This document shows, one piece after another, positions 1 through 8,011 of a DNA stretch of 64,000 nucleotides. The DNA is taken from positions 124,001-188,000 of the forward strand of contig JACJZD010000002.1 of NCBI GenBank assembly GCA_020635795.1, in the 5' to 3' direction. This DNA comes from Flavobacteriales bacterium. Its GTDB lineage: Bacteria > Bacteroidota > Bacteroidia > Flavobacteriales_E > Vicingaceae. The position numbers and the translations under genes were made by a program. How positions within the stretch are numbered: position 1 is the stretch's first letter; each line of letters opens with the position of its first letter. Under the pieces are notes generated by a model, which saw nothing but the letters and a program-made list of their open reading frames with translations, searched no databases and had not been told where the DNA came from.

Positions 1-2179
1 CTTGAACAGGTGTTCCATCAGTACTCGCTGAAGTTGGATTAAAAGTTACAATTGATCCTGCTGGTTGTCCTGTAGCACTAAAAGTTGTTGTTTCGCTAAA
101 TCCTAAAAACGTGTTGTAAGTGAAATCATATACAGCATCAACAGCTGGGCAATTTGATGAAGTTGTGTTAGAGAAATTCATTACAAATTCTGCATCTTGT
201 ATAGCAAAGTTTTTACTGTTAATTGCGTAGAAAATATTTCCAGCACCTCTAACCATTATTCTTCCTTGAGTTGTAACATTACCAGAAGGTATAACAACAT
301 TTGCTGACCCGTTGTTAGGAACTCCCGTTGCTAAAGTTACGGGATAAGTTAAACCACCATCTTTTGATAGGAAGATATCTACGTTTGGAGTACTTACAGG
401 TGACGCAGTAGTACCAGCAACATTCCAAGTAACTGGAGTTGAAGCACCTGAGTTCAATGTGATTCCTGTAGTATTTTGAGAAGTAACAACAAAAGGACCA
501 GCAGTTCCGTTAACTGTAACCGTCATTAAATCTGAAGCAACTTGACCTCCAAGTGGATCATTATCTCTAACCAGAAACGAAAAATTTAATGTTCTTCCAA
601 CAGATGGAGTAACTTCCCAAGTTGGTGTTAAGTTTCCTGCAATTACATCTTGTATACGTGGCATATATCTATTTGGAGATGTTGTAGGATATTTAGCTCT
701 ATAAAGTGGACCAACAGTCCAAGTTGAAACTGGAGCACTAGTCCCTGGAGTTTGAGCAGGATCGTTTTGGCACCATTCGTAAGTTAAAGAACCATTTCCA
801 TCTGGATCATTTCCAATACCTTCTAAAATAAAAGCAGTACTTTTTGGTATGGTATAATTGCTTCCTGCGTTTGCAGTTGGAGGATTGTTGGTCAAACTAG
901 TAATAGCACCACAAGTACTATTTCCAGTTTGAACATTAGATGAAATATCTCTAATGTTGTTGTAAATAAAATGTGCATCACTATTGTTTTGAACATTTAC
1001 AGAACAAATACCAGCATATCCCATCACCGAACTACCACTACATGGCTCAACCTCTGTTTGACCATTTCCACTTCTGCTACATGTATTCATAGTATGATAT
1101 CCGCCAAATTGATGTCCCATTTCATGAGCAACATAATCAATATCGAAAGGGTCTCCTGTAGGATTTGAACTACCAGTGTAGCCTCTTCCTTTATGTGTTC
1201 CAGACTGAGAAGTACTTAAACAAACACACGATAGACAGCCTGCATTACCACCTCCTGTAGTATTAAAATTGTGACCAATATCATAATTAGCAACACCCAC
1301 ATTTGCGTCAATTGTCTGTGCAGTTTTTGTATTCCATTCATTGGTCCAAGGGTCTGATGCGGCTAGTAAATAAATTAAGGTATCATTATTTGGAATGAAC
1401 TCCATCGTAATTGCTAAATCTCTTTCATAAACACCATTAACTCGAGCCATGGTAATAACCATTTGAGCTTGAACGTTAGCTTTTTGTTGTGCAGTTGTTC
1501 CAGTTCCTTTAAAAATTGTACCATATTCACCAGTACAAGATTGTGCTAAACGGAATTTTCTAAGCTTTTGGTCATTAACATCGGCTTTCATAGTAGAGCC
1601 CCCAGTTTTTAAAGATGGTAGATTTACATCATCATCTGTTAAGCATTCAAAAGCAGAAGTGCTTTCTCCTAACGATGCTTTGTCGTAAACAATATAGCTT
1701 ACTAAATCAGTTGTAAAAGGATCAATATAACTAGGCGTTCTTGTTCCTGATAAAGTTTGAGTGTGTAAACCAAATTCGGTTACAGAAAAACGCATTGTTG
1801 CTGTAGGGTCTTGAATACCTTGGGCTACATATGTTTTAATTGTTGGAAACTTAGCCGCTAAATCAGGATGCATAATTGACGCTTCCCATACTCTAAAATG
1901 CTCTAAAGTACCTTCCGGAGTAGGAAATTCTACAATTACATTAGATTTTCCAGTAAAATTTTCTTTGTTTGGGGCAGTTGCTAAAACATTTTTTAATTGA
2001 TTTAAATCAAGGTTAAAATATTGAGCATCTTTAGGATAAGCAGCTCTTCTTACCTCATTTTTGTTTGTTAATGTTGACTTGTCAACTTTTGTCCATAACG
2101 AACTTGAGTTTTGAGCAAAAGCAGTCGTTGAAATGACTAGCATAAATGCTGAAAACAAAGATGTAATTGTAGTTTTCAT
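1..2179 (-). CDS. Secreted reprolysin-like zinc metalloprotease, C-terminal part beyond window
   Basis: I translated the reverse strand from the ATG at 2179. The frame stays open to the window edge, giving about 726 residues without a stop. Residues 1-23 are a signal peptide ending in AFAQ. A propeptide-like region follows, and then the metzincin zinc site HEMGHQFGGYH at about residues 352-362, which carries the three zinc histidines and the catalytic glutamate. After residue 430 the chain turns into Ig/cadherin-like material (NPPTANAG, RDNDPLGG), typical of large Bacteroidota M12B-type enzymes. These usually end in a type IX secretion signal, which would lie outside the window. It is probably a cell-surface or secreted protein-degrading enzyme; its substrate cannot be told. 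Confidence 0.85.
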   Translation of the reverse strand, partial: MKTTITSLFSAFMLVISTTAFAQNSSSLWTKVDKSTLTNKNEVRRAAYPKDAQYFNLDLNQLKNVLATAPNKENFTGKSNVIVEFPTPEGTLEHFRVWEASIMHPDLAAKFPTIKTYVAQGIQDPTATMRFSVTEFGLHTQTLSGTRTPSYIDPFTTDLVSYIVYDKASLGESTSAFECLTDDDVNLPSLKTGGSTMKADVNDQKLRKFRLAQSCTGEYGTIFKGTGTTAQQKANVQAQMVITMARVNGVYERDLAITMEFIPNNDTLIYLLAASDPWTNEWNTKTAQTIDANVGVANYDIGHNFNTTGGGNAGCLSCVCLSTSQSGTHKGRGYTGSSNPTGDPFDIDYVAHEMGHQFGGYHTMNTCSRSGNGQTEVEPCSGSSVMGYAGICSVNVQNNSDAHFIYNNIRDISSNVQTGNSTCGAITSLTNNPPTANAGSNYTIPKSTAFILEGIGNDPDGNGSLTYEWCQNDPAQTPGTSAPVSTWTVGPLYRAKYPTTSPNRYMPRIQDVIAGNLTPTWEVTPSVGRTLNFSFLVRDNDPLGGQVASDLMTVTVNGTAGPFVVTSQNTTGITLNSGASTPVTWNVAGTTASPVSTPNVDIFLSKDGGLTYPVTLATGVPNNGSANVVIPSGNVTTQGRIMVRGAGNIFYAINSKNFAIQDAEFVMNFSNTTSSNCPAVDAVYDFTYNTFLGFSETTTFSATGQPAGSIVTFNPTSASTDGTPVQ

Positions 2180-2239
2180 AAGCTTTTTGTGTTAATGAAT
2201 AGTTTAGTGTGAATAATTCAGCAAGGTGAATTTAAGATT

Positions 2240-2274
2240 ATTTATTCAACTATTTGTTCAATAGTTGAATAAAT
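2240..2274. repeat. Perfect 14-bp inverted repeat between trmB and the metalloprotease gene
   Basis: The arm ATTTATTCAACTAT and its exact reverse complement are separated by 7 bases. It lies 29 bp after the trmB stop and about 60 bp before the protease start, both read on the minus strand. It has no GC-rich stem or T-tract, so an operator or mRNA hairpin is as likely as a terminator. Confidence 0.6.
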
Positions 2275-2302
2275 ATAGGAATCTTAAACTTAAAAATTAC
2301 GC

Positions 2303-2992
2303 TTAAAACGAAAATTTTAGATAATGTATTTTGTGCCCTTTTTGGGAAAAGAGGTTTTCGTAATATGTCTTGATAGACAAGATATCTTGTGTTTTTGAAT
2401 CTAAATTTTTTAAATCTTCGTTGTAAAGGTTAAAAGTATGTTCAATCAAGTTGAATTTGTTTCGTTGAATTTCTTCTAAAGTATACCTAAAAAACCCTTC
2501 ATTATCGGTTTTTAAATGAATAATACCATTTGGTTTTAGTAGCTTTTTATATCTTTCAATAAACATAGGAGAGGTTAATCGTTTTCGAGCTCTCGTTTTT
2601 TGTGGTTGTGGGTCGGGAAAAGTTATCCAAATTTCATCAACTTCATTTGGAGCAAAATAGGAAGTAATTAAATCAATGTGTGTTCGTATAAAAAAAATGT
2701 TATTTAGCTTTTGATCTAAAGCTTGTTTTGCTCCTTTCCAAATTCTTGCACCCTTAATATCCAAACCAATAAAATTTTTGTTAGGGTAGTGTTTCCCCAG
2801 TCCAACTGAATACTCACCCCTACCACAGCCCAATTCTAAAACAATCGGATTGTTGTTTTTAAAAACCTCTTGTTGCCACTTTCCTTTGTAATTATGGTCT
2901 TTTTCAAAAACGTCGTAAAATTTTGGTTCAATTACATTTGGAAAGGTTTCCATTTCTTTCCATCTCGATATTTTTTTTCCTTCGCCTAACAC
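2303..2992 (-). CDS. trmB: tRNA (guanine-N7-)-methyltransferase TrmB
   Basis: This enzyme methylates G46 of tRNA using S-adenosylmethionine. The SAM site LELGCGRGEY is at about residues 52-61, and the family motif TFPDPQPQKTRARKRL follows at about 125-140. The length of 229 residues is normal. Translation starts at GTG directly after the TAA stop of the upstream haem-binding gene. The N-terminal GEGKK...ETFPNV matches the usual family start, which supports this GTG over the internal methionine. It is the last gene of an SDR - haem-binding protein - trmB run with gaps of 0-2 bp. Confidence 0.93.
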   Translation of the reverse strand: MLGEGKKISRWKEMETFPNVIEPKFYDVFEKDHNYKGKWQQEVFKNNNPIVLELGCGRGEYSVGLGKHYPNKNFIGLDIKGARIWKGAKQALDQKLNNIFFIRTHIDLITSYFAPNEVDEIWITFPDPQPQKTRARKRLTSPMFIERYKKLLKPNGIIHLKTDNEGFFRYTLEEIQRNKFNLIEHTFNLYNEDLKNLDSKTQDILSIKTYYENLFSQKGHKIHYLKFSF

Positions 2993-3439
2993 TTATTTCC
3001 CTTTTTGTTCCTTAAACCATTCTAGTAAAAAACCTTTATCATCAGCAGTTAATTTTGCATCGCTATGAGTAATTAGGTAGCTTGATAATGGCATTTCATC
3101 TTCGTCAATTAACTCTATACATTCCTCTAGTTTATGGTTTTTACGTTTTTCTTTAAATGTTCCCCATTCAGAAAAGTTTAGTTCCTCCCTACCTTCATTA
3201 ATGTGGTGTTTTATCCACCACGATAATGGAGAAATATTGGTGTACCAAGGGTATTTAGTTTCGTTAGAATGGCAATCGTAGCAACTTGTTTTTAATATTG
3301 CAGCGACGTTTTCAGGTGGGTTGGTGATGGTAATAAAATCATTTTCTTGAATTATTGCTGGATTGGTTTTGTCAATTCTAAAAAACTGAATAATAACTAG
3401 TAGTAGGGCTATTAAGCCTATTGATATTTTTTTAATCAT
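2993..3439 (-). CDS. Small haem-binding-domain protein
   Basis: The 148-residue protein has one N-terminal membrane segment (about residues 5-20) or uncleaved signal. A single c-type haem site CYDCH follows at about residue 53, and then the tryptophan-rich PWYTNISPLSWW region that marks the Bacteroidota haem-binding domain family (Haem_bd). It probably sits in the periplasm attached to the inner membrane. Its electron partner is unknown. It lies 2 bp after the SDR gene and abuts trmB, so the three are very likely co-transcribed, although their functions look unrelated. Confidence 0.8.
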   Translation of the reverse strand: MIKKISIGLIALLLVIIQFFRIDKTNPAIIQENDFITITNPPENVAAILKTSCYDCHSNETKYPWYTNISPLSWWIKHHINEGREELNFSEWGTFKEKRKNHKLEECIELIDEDEMPLSSYLITHSDAKLTADDKGFLLEWFKEQKGK

Positions 3440-3441
3440 AC

Positions 3442-4137
3442 TTAATAATTTTTATCTAAAGGTTTTATTACTACTTCCTCTATATTAGCATGTTTGGAAG
3501 TTTTTAAACAAGCTTTAATAATGTTAACAATATCGTCGGTTTGAACAAACTTTTCTTTTGGAGCAAAAATACCTTCCCATGATGAAGTATTAATTGAGCC
3601 TGGATAAATAGCGGTAACTTTTACGCCATACTCCCGCATTTCTTCGCGTAAAACATCATTAAAACCTTTTAAGGCATGTTTTGAAATGGTGTACGATGCT
3701 GCATTTACTCTTGGAGCTAAACTCAATACCGAACAAATATTAAAAATGTGTCCATTTTCGTTAATACACATTTTAGCAGCAATTTCCTTGGATAGAAAAT
3801 AAGCAGAATTTACGTTAGCATTCATCATCCCTTCAAAATCAACATCGTCATCTGTAATTTTATCAGTGTCGTATTTACCAACATTATTAATCAACACATC
3901 AATATTTTTGAATTTAGCTAAAACCAATTTCGAAAACGTTAAGGTTTGCGTTTTATCAGCTAAATCGGCAGCATAAATTAGCACATCAGAACTATAATTT
4001 CTATTAATTTCGGCTTCTAAAGCTTGTAAATCGGTAATATTTCTAGCTGTTAACGCCAAAGAATAACCCTCTTTAGCAAATGCCAAAGCCAATGCCTTTC
4101 CTAATCCTCTTGTTGCTCCTGATATTACCGCTACCAT
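3442..4137 (-). CDS. Short-chain dehydrogenase/reductase (SDR)
   Basis: This is a classical SDR of 231 residues. The cofactor motif GATRGLG is at residues 7-13, NNVG at 84-87, and the catalytic set is Ser136, Tyr149 and Lys153 (YTISK). The protein is cytoplasmic with no membrane segment. The family reduces or oxidises carbonyl/hydroxyl groups with NAD(P)H. The closest general match by eye is the 3-ketoacyl-ACP-reductase-like group, but the substrate cannot be assigned. It is the first gene of the run leading to trmB and is divergent from the acyltransferase at 4194. Confidence 0.85.
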   Translation of the reverse strand: MVAVISGATRGLGKALALAFAKEGYSLALTARNITDLQALEAEINRNYSSDVLIYAADLADKTQTLTFSKLVLAKFKNIDVLINNVGKYDTDKITDDDVDFEGMMNANVNSAYFLSKEIAAKMCINENGHIFNICSVLSLAPRVNAASYTISKHALKGFNDVLREEMREYGVKVTAIYPGSINTSSWEGIFAPKEKFVQTDDIVNIIKACLKTSKHANIEEVVIKPLDKNY

Positions 4138-4193
4138 ATTTCAAAAATAGTTAACTTTATCTGATTTTTTAATGTTGTATATCAGTTAATTCT

Positions 4194-5114
4194 ATGGTTA
4201 ATCGTATTGTATATTATTTGTTGATTTTACCCATTTCGTATTTGCCTTATTTTTTGCTTTATCGATTGTCTGATTTTGCTTTTTTTATGATGTTCCATGT
4301 TTTGGGATACCGCAAAAAAGTGGTTTATGGTAATATAAAAAATTCATTCCCTAACAAAGCACCAAAAGAACATCACCAAATTGCAAAAAAATTCTATGCT
4401 CATTTTTGTGATGTTATTGTGGAAAGTTTAAAAGGATTTACAATTTCTGAAAAACAACTAAACAAACGATTTAAAGTTAGAGATAGAGCGTTAGTTGATA
4501 AACTTTACGACGAAGGTAAAGATGTGATTTTTGTTGGAGGGCATTATAATAATTGGGAGATATTGGCGCTTGGTGTTTCGATGCAAATGAGGCATTTGTT
4601 AATAGGGATTTACAAACCGCTATCGAATAAATATTTTGATAACAAGATGCAAACTTCCCGTCAACGGTTTGGGATGAAGTTGTGCCCGATGAGCCAAACT
4701 AAAAAATATTTTGAAAAAGATTTTGGCAAACCAAAAGGGATAATATTTGGAATGGACCAAAGCCCTTCAAATCCGGATAAAGCATATTGGATGACGTTTT
4801 TAAATCAAGACACTGCTGTTTTTTATGGTGCTGAAAAATATGCCAAAGAATATAATTTACCAGTTGTTTATGGTGTTATTCACAAACCAAAAAGAGGTTA
4901 TTATGAGGCAGAATTTAAATTGGTAACTGAACACCCGAATGAGATGAAACAAGGTGGAATTATTGAAAAGGCACATCGTTTTTTAGAAGAAAACATTAAT
5001 GAATTGCCTCAATATTGGCTTTGGACTCATCGAAGATGGAAACATAAAAAGCCTCCCCTAACCCCTCCGAAGGAGGGGGAGAATCTCCGTAGTGAAATCC
5101 AAGTTAAAAAATGA
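4194..5114 (+). CDS. Lysophospholipid/lipid A acyltransferase (LpxL/HtrB family)
   Basis: The protein of 306 residues has an N-terminal hydrophobic anchor (about 5-35). The catalytic motif is HYNNWE (His117 to Glu122), the H-X4-D/E signature of late lipid A acyltransferases. It should add a secondary acyl chain to lipid A at the inner membrane. The last about 22 residues (KKPPLTPPKEG and onward) are encoded by a palindromic repeat inserted at 5051-5080 and are not part of the family fold. The stop overlaps the next start as ATGA, which suggests coupled translation with the DUF1697 gene. Confidence 0.88.
   Translation: MVNRIVYYLLILPISYLPYFLLYRLSDFAFFMMFHVLGYRKKVVYGNIKNSFPNKAPKEHHQIAKKFYAHFCDVIVESLKGFTISEKQLNKRFKVRDRALVDKLYDEGKDVIFVGGHYNNWEILALGVSMQMRHLLIGIYKPLSNKYFDNKMQTSRQRFGMKLCPMSQTKKYFEKDFGKPKGIIFGMDQSPSNPDKAYWMTFLNQDTAVFYGAEKYAKEYNLPVVYGVIHKPKRGYYEAEFKLVTEHPNEMKQGGIIEKAHRFLEENINELPQYWLWTHRRWKHKKPPLTPPKEGENLRSEIQVKK
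5051..5080. repeat. Palindromic repeat family A, copy 1 (inside acyltransferase 3' end)
   Basis: The sequence holds CCTCCCC and then CCCCTCCGAAGGAGGGG. It recurs at 7861-7895 in the same orientation, at 7983-8008 inverted, and in decayed form at 57183-57206. It is read in frame as PPLTPPKEG at the end of the acyltransferase. Confidence 0.8.
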
Positions 5115-5668
5115 AAGAAATAAAAACCTACATAGCTTTATTGAGAGGGATTAATGTAAGCGGTCAGAAATTAATAAAAATGACTGAACTAAAAACCATG
5201 TTTGAAGCCATTGGATTTAGCAATGTAACTACTTATATTCAAAGCGGAAATGTAGTTTTTTCATCAACAAAAAAAGAAGTAGAGGAAATACAAAACGAAA
5301 TAAAAAAAGCCATTTTAAAACAGTTCGGATTCGATGTGGATGTTCAAGTTTTAGAATCCTCTCAATTAAAAAAAATTAGTGAAGGACATTCATTTTTGTA
5401 TGGAAATGAAGATAAGCTAAAAGCGATTTATTATACTTTATTAGCTGAAGAACCTAATAAAGACTTCGTTGCCGAATTGAATAAATTAGAACAAACTGTA
5501 GAGTTTTTCAACATAACGGATGATGTTGTATATTGTTTTTATCCCAATGGGTATGGAAATGCTAAGTGGCACAATGTGTTTTTTGAAAAAAAATTAAAAG
5601 TTAGTTGTACCACACGTAACTTCAATACCATGCAAAAACTTATTGAATTAAGTGAAAAAATTGGATAA
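5111..5668 (+). CDS. DUF1697 domain protein
   Basis: The 185-residue protein has the typical DUF1697 opening: YIALLRGINVSG, then MTELK, then TYIQSGNVVF at about residues 42-51. The family is widespread and has no established function. It has no signal peptide or membrane segment, so it is cytoplasmic. The start codon overlaps the stop of the acyltransferase by 4 bp (ATGA), and its end overlaps the GTG start of the glycosyltransferase by 17 bp, so the three genes form one transcription unit. Confidence 0.85.
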   Translation: MKEIKTYIALLRGINVSGQKLIKMTELKTMFEAIGFSNVTTYIQSGNVVFSSTKKEVEEIQNEIKKAILKQFGFDVDVQVLESSQLKKISEGHSFLYGNEDKLKAIYYTLLAEEPNKDFVAELNKLEQTVEFFNITDDVVYCFYPNGYGNAKWHNVFFEKKLKVSCTTRNFNTMQKLIELSEKIG

Positions 5669-6764
5669 ACAAAAAACCATATTTGTTTGTCCTCTTGATT
5701 GGGGATTGGGTCATGCAGCTCGATGCATTCCAATTATCCACTCTTTTATAAAACAACACCATAAGGTTATTGTTGGTTCATCGGGCAATCAATTGGCATT
5801 GTTAAAAAACGAATTTCCTGATATAACGTTTATTGATTTGAAAGGGTACGAAATTGAATACCCTAAAGGAGATTCGATGGTAACTAAAATGATAACTCAA
5901 CTTCCAAAAATAAAAAGAGCAATTAACGATGAACAGAAGTGGTTGGAGCATATTATAGATGAGCTTGGTATTGATATGGTGGTTTCTGATAATCGTTACG
6001 GTTTATGGAGCAAAAGGGTGAAATCGGTTTTGATAACGCATCAAATTTTTATAAAAGCACCAACTGGAGAGTGGTTGATTGAGAAATTATTAAAAAGCTA
6101 CTTGGATAATTTTGATGAGGTATGGATTCCAGATGTGGAAGGTGAGCAGAATTTAAGCGGAGACTTGTCGCATAAAAAACCCTTACCAAGCAATTACAAA
6201 TTTATTGGAATTCAGTCAAGATTCTCGTCATTGCGAGTGGAACGAAGCAATCTTATAGAAGAATACGATTTCATGGTCATCATTTCTGGTCCAGAGCCAC
6301 AACGAACCATTTTCGAAAATTTGATTTTAAAACAAGTTGAAAATAGCAACTTAAAAGGTGTTTTAGTTCGAGGACTACCACAAAACACTTGTCATTCTGA
6401 GCTCGTCGAAGAAGACAAAAATACACTTCGACAAGCTCAGTGTGACAATAAATTATTAACTATTTTCAATCACCTTGATACAAGCCAATTTATAGATTAT
6501 ATTCAAAAAAGTAAAGTGGTAATTAGTCGCTCGGGTTATAGTACCATTATGGATTTAGCTACTTTAGGAAAAAAAGCCATTTTAGTTCCAACGCCAGGGC
6601 AAACCGAGCAAGAATATTTGGCAAAATACCATCACAAAAAAGGACATTTTTATACTCAAACACAAAGTGAGTTTGATTTAGAAAAATGTTTGAAAGAATT
6701 GGAAAATTATGAAGGGATTAGACTTTCTGCAAACGACCTTGTTTCTATATCTGTATTCACATAA
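5652..6764 (+). CDS. Glycosyltransferase with GT28/MurG-like fold, carrying two inserted repeats
   Basis: The N-terminus CPLDWGLGHAARCIPI is the glycine-rich acceptor-side loop of GT-B enzymes related to MurG. The C-terminal half has the donor-site pattern SRSGYSTIMDLATLGKKAIL followed by PTPGQTEQEYLA, as in family 28. The start is a GTG inside the end of the DUF1697 gene. Two repeats lie in frame: family B (6219-6254, read as SSLRVERSN) and family C (6390-6447, read as CHSELVEE...LRQAQCD). Both fall in the inter-domain/donor region and make the protein longer than a plain homologue would be. Its last 58 bp overlap the convergent dxr gene. The acceptor sugar or lipid is unknown. Confidence 0.75.
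   Translation: MKKLDKQKTIFVCPLDWGLGHAARCIPIIHSFIKQHHKVIVGSSGNQLALLKNEFPDITFIDLKGYEIEYPKGDSMVTKMITQLPKIKRAINDEQKWLEHIIDELGIDMVVSDNRYGLWSKRVKSVLITHQIFIKAPTGEWLIEKLLKSYLDNFDEVWIPDVEGEQNLSGDLSHKKPLPSNYKFIGIQSRFSSLRVERSNLIEEYDFMVIISGPEPQRTIFENLILKQVENSNLKGVLVRGLPQNTCHSELVEEDKNTLRQAQCDNKLLTIFNHLDTSQFIDYIQKSKVVISRSGYSTIMDLATLGKKAILVPTPGQTEQEYLAKYHHKKGHFYTQTQSEFDLEKCLKELENYEGIRLSANDLVSISVFT
6219..6254. repeat. Repeat family B inside glycosyltransferase
   Basis: The core CGTCATTGCGAG, then GAACGAAGCAATCTT, matches a repeat type I know from many Bacteroidota genomes. AGATT/AATCT ends give it a short inverted repeat. It is read in frame, without a stop, inside the glycosyltransferase. Confidence 0.7.
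6390..6447. repeat. Repeat family C (inverted pair) inside glycosyltransferase
   Basis: The left arm TGTCATTCTGAGC...TCGAAG (6390-6411) and the right arm CTTCGACAAGCTCAG...GACA (6426-6447) are reverse complements at 19 of 22 positions, with a 14-base spacer. The hairpin is translated in frame. The motif is a common dispersed repeat of Bacteroidota. Confidence 0.75.
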
Positions 6765-7930
6765 TCTTCATACGTAGGGTTTTTGATAAAAGTGATAGAC
6801 TCCATACACTTTTCGTTGATGACGGCAATATCCAAGAACTTGATTTTATCTTTTAAAAAGGCTTCTACAGCAATCTCATTTGCAGCATTTAAAATACAAG
6901 CTAAATTACCTCCTTTTTCAAGAGCCAAATAAGCGAGTTTTAAATTTTTAAAAGTCTCCAAATCTGGTTTTTCGAAGGTTAAATTTGGATAATCCATAAA
7001 ATTAAAACGCGGCGATTTTGAAGGAAATCGATAGGGATAGGTTAAAGCATATTGAATGGGTAGCTTCATATCAGGTAAACCCATTTGAGCTTTCATACTT
7101 CCATCGGTAAACTGAACTAAAGAGTGCACAATGGATTGTGGATGGACAATTACGTCAATTTGTTCAGGCTTTAAATTAAACAACCATTTTGCTTCAATCA
7201 CTTCTAAACCTTTGTTCATGAGTGTAGCAGAATCGATGGTGATTTTTGCTCCCATGGTCCAGTTGGGGTGTTTTAAAGCTTGTTCTTTGGTGATGTTTTG
7301 CAAGTCTGCTCTTTTTTTACCTCTAAAAGGGCCACCAGAAGCAGTTAGGTATATTTTTTCAATAGGGTTTAATATTTCCCCAACCAAACATTGAAAAATT
7401 GCCGAATGTTCTGAGTCTACAGGATAAATATGAACGCCATTCTCTGTTGCTAATTTGGTGATTAGTTCCCCGGCTACAACTAGCGTTTCTTTATTTGCAA
7501 GAGCAATTGTTTTTTTTGCTTTTATAGCGTGAATGGTTGGTTTTAGTCCAGCATAACCAACAAGAGCGGTTAGAACTATATTGATATCAGCCATTTCAAC
7601 AACCTGAGCAAGAGCTTCTTTTCCAGTGTAGGTTTTTATATCATGCCCCCACAATTCATCTTTTACTCTTTTGTATTGACTTTCATCAACAATAACAACT
7701 GCGTTGGGCTTAAATTTTATGGCTTGTTTTATAAGTAAATCAGCGTTGGTGTTTGAGGTAAGAACCTCTACCTGAAATTGGTCGGCATGTTCTTCGATAA
7801 CTTCTAAAGCCTGAGTTCCAATGGAACCAGTAGAACCAAGAATTGCTATTTTTTTTTTAGCCTCACCCCCAAACCCTCTCCGAAGGAAGGGGGAGTTGGA
7901 AGCATCATTATTTATAATATTTTCAGACAT
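6707..7930 (-). CDS. dxr: 1-deoxy-D-xylulose 5-phosphate reductoisomerase
   Basis: This is the second enzyme of the MEP isoprenoid pathway, making 2-C-methyl-D-erythritol 4-phosphate with NADPH. The NADPH loop GSTGSIG is at residues 32-38. The metal/substrate motifs DSEHSAIFQ and MNKGLEVIEA and the flexible-loop region HPNWTMG are all present. The usual N-terminus begins just before KKKIAILGSTG. Here about 23 extra residues precede it, and part of them (SPFLRRGFGGE) comes from repeat family A copy 2. No ATG lies closer to the domain, so the extension is probably translated. The 3' end overlaps the convergent glycosyltransferase by 58 bp. Confidence 0.94.
   Translation of the reverse strand: MSENIINNDASNSPFLRRGFGGEAKKKIAILGSTGSIGTQALEVIEEHADQFQVEVLTSNTNADLLIKQAIKFKPNAVVIVDESQYKRVKDELWGHDIKTYTGKEALAQVVEMADINIVLTALVGYAGLKPTIHAIKAKKTIALANKETLVVAGELITKLATENGVHIYPVDSEHSAIFQCLVGEILNPIEKIYLTASGGPFRGKKRADLQNITKEQALKHPNWTMGAKITIDSATLMNKGLEVIEAKWLFNLKPEQIDVIVHPQSIVHSLVQFTDGSMKAQMGLPDMKLPIQYALTYPYRFPSKSPRFNFMDYPNLTFEKPDLETFKNLKLAYLALEKGGNLACILNAANEIAVEAFLKDKIKFLDIAVINEKCMESITFIKNPTYEDYVNTDIETRSFAESLIPS
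7861..7895. repeat. Palindromic repeat family A, copy 2 (inside dxr 5' end)
   Basis: This copy has the same plan as copy 1 (CCTCACCCCC, then CTCCGAAGGAAGGGGG) with small changes. It is translated from the minus strand as SPFLRRGFGGE near the N-terminus of Dxr. Confidence 0.75.
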
Positions 7931-7982
7931 TTTTTAGTTCTCAGTTTAGATATCTCAGTCTTTCTTCGCTCATCTTCGAAAG

Positions 7983-8008
7983 CCCCTCCTTCGGAGGGGT
8001 TGGGGAGG
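7983..8008. repeat. Palindromic repeat family A, copy 3 (intergenic, inverted)
   Basis: CCCCTCCTTCGGAGGGG followed by TTGGGGAGG is the reverse complement of copy 1. It lies between the VWA gene stop and the dxr start, about 90 bp from copy 2 and facing it. It could fold as a strong hairpin in mRNA after the VWA gene. Confidence 0.8.
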
Positions 8009-8011
8009 CAT

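Noticed and set aside
971..1168. Plus-strand 65-residue frame and similar small frames opposite large genes
   Set aside because: They lie wholly inside well-supported genes on the other strand and have no domain or start context of their own.
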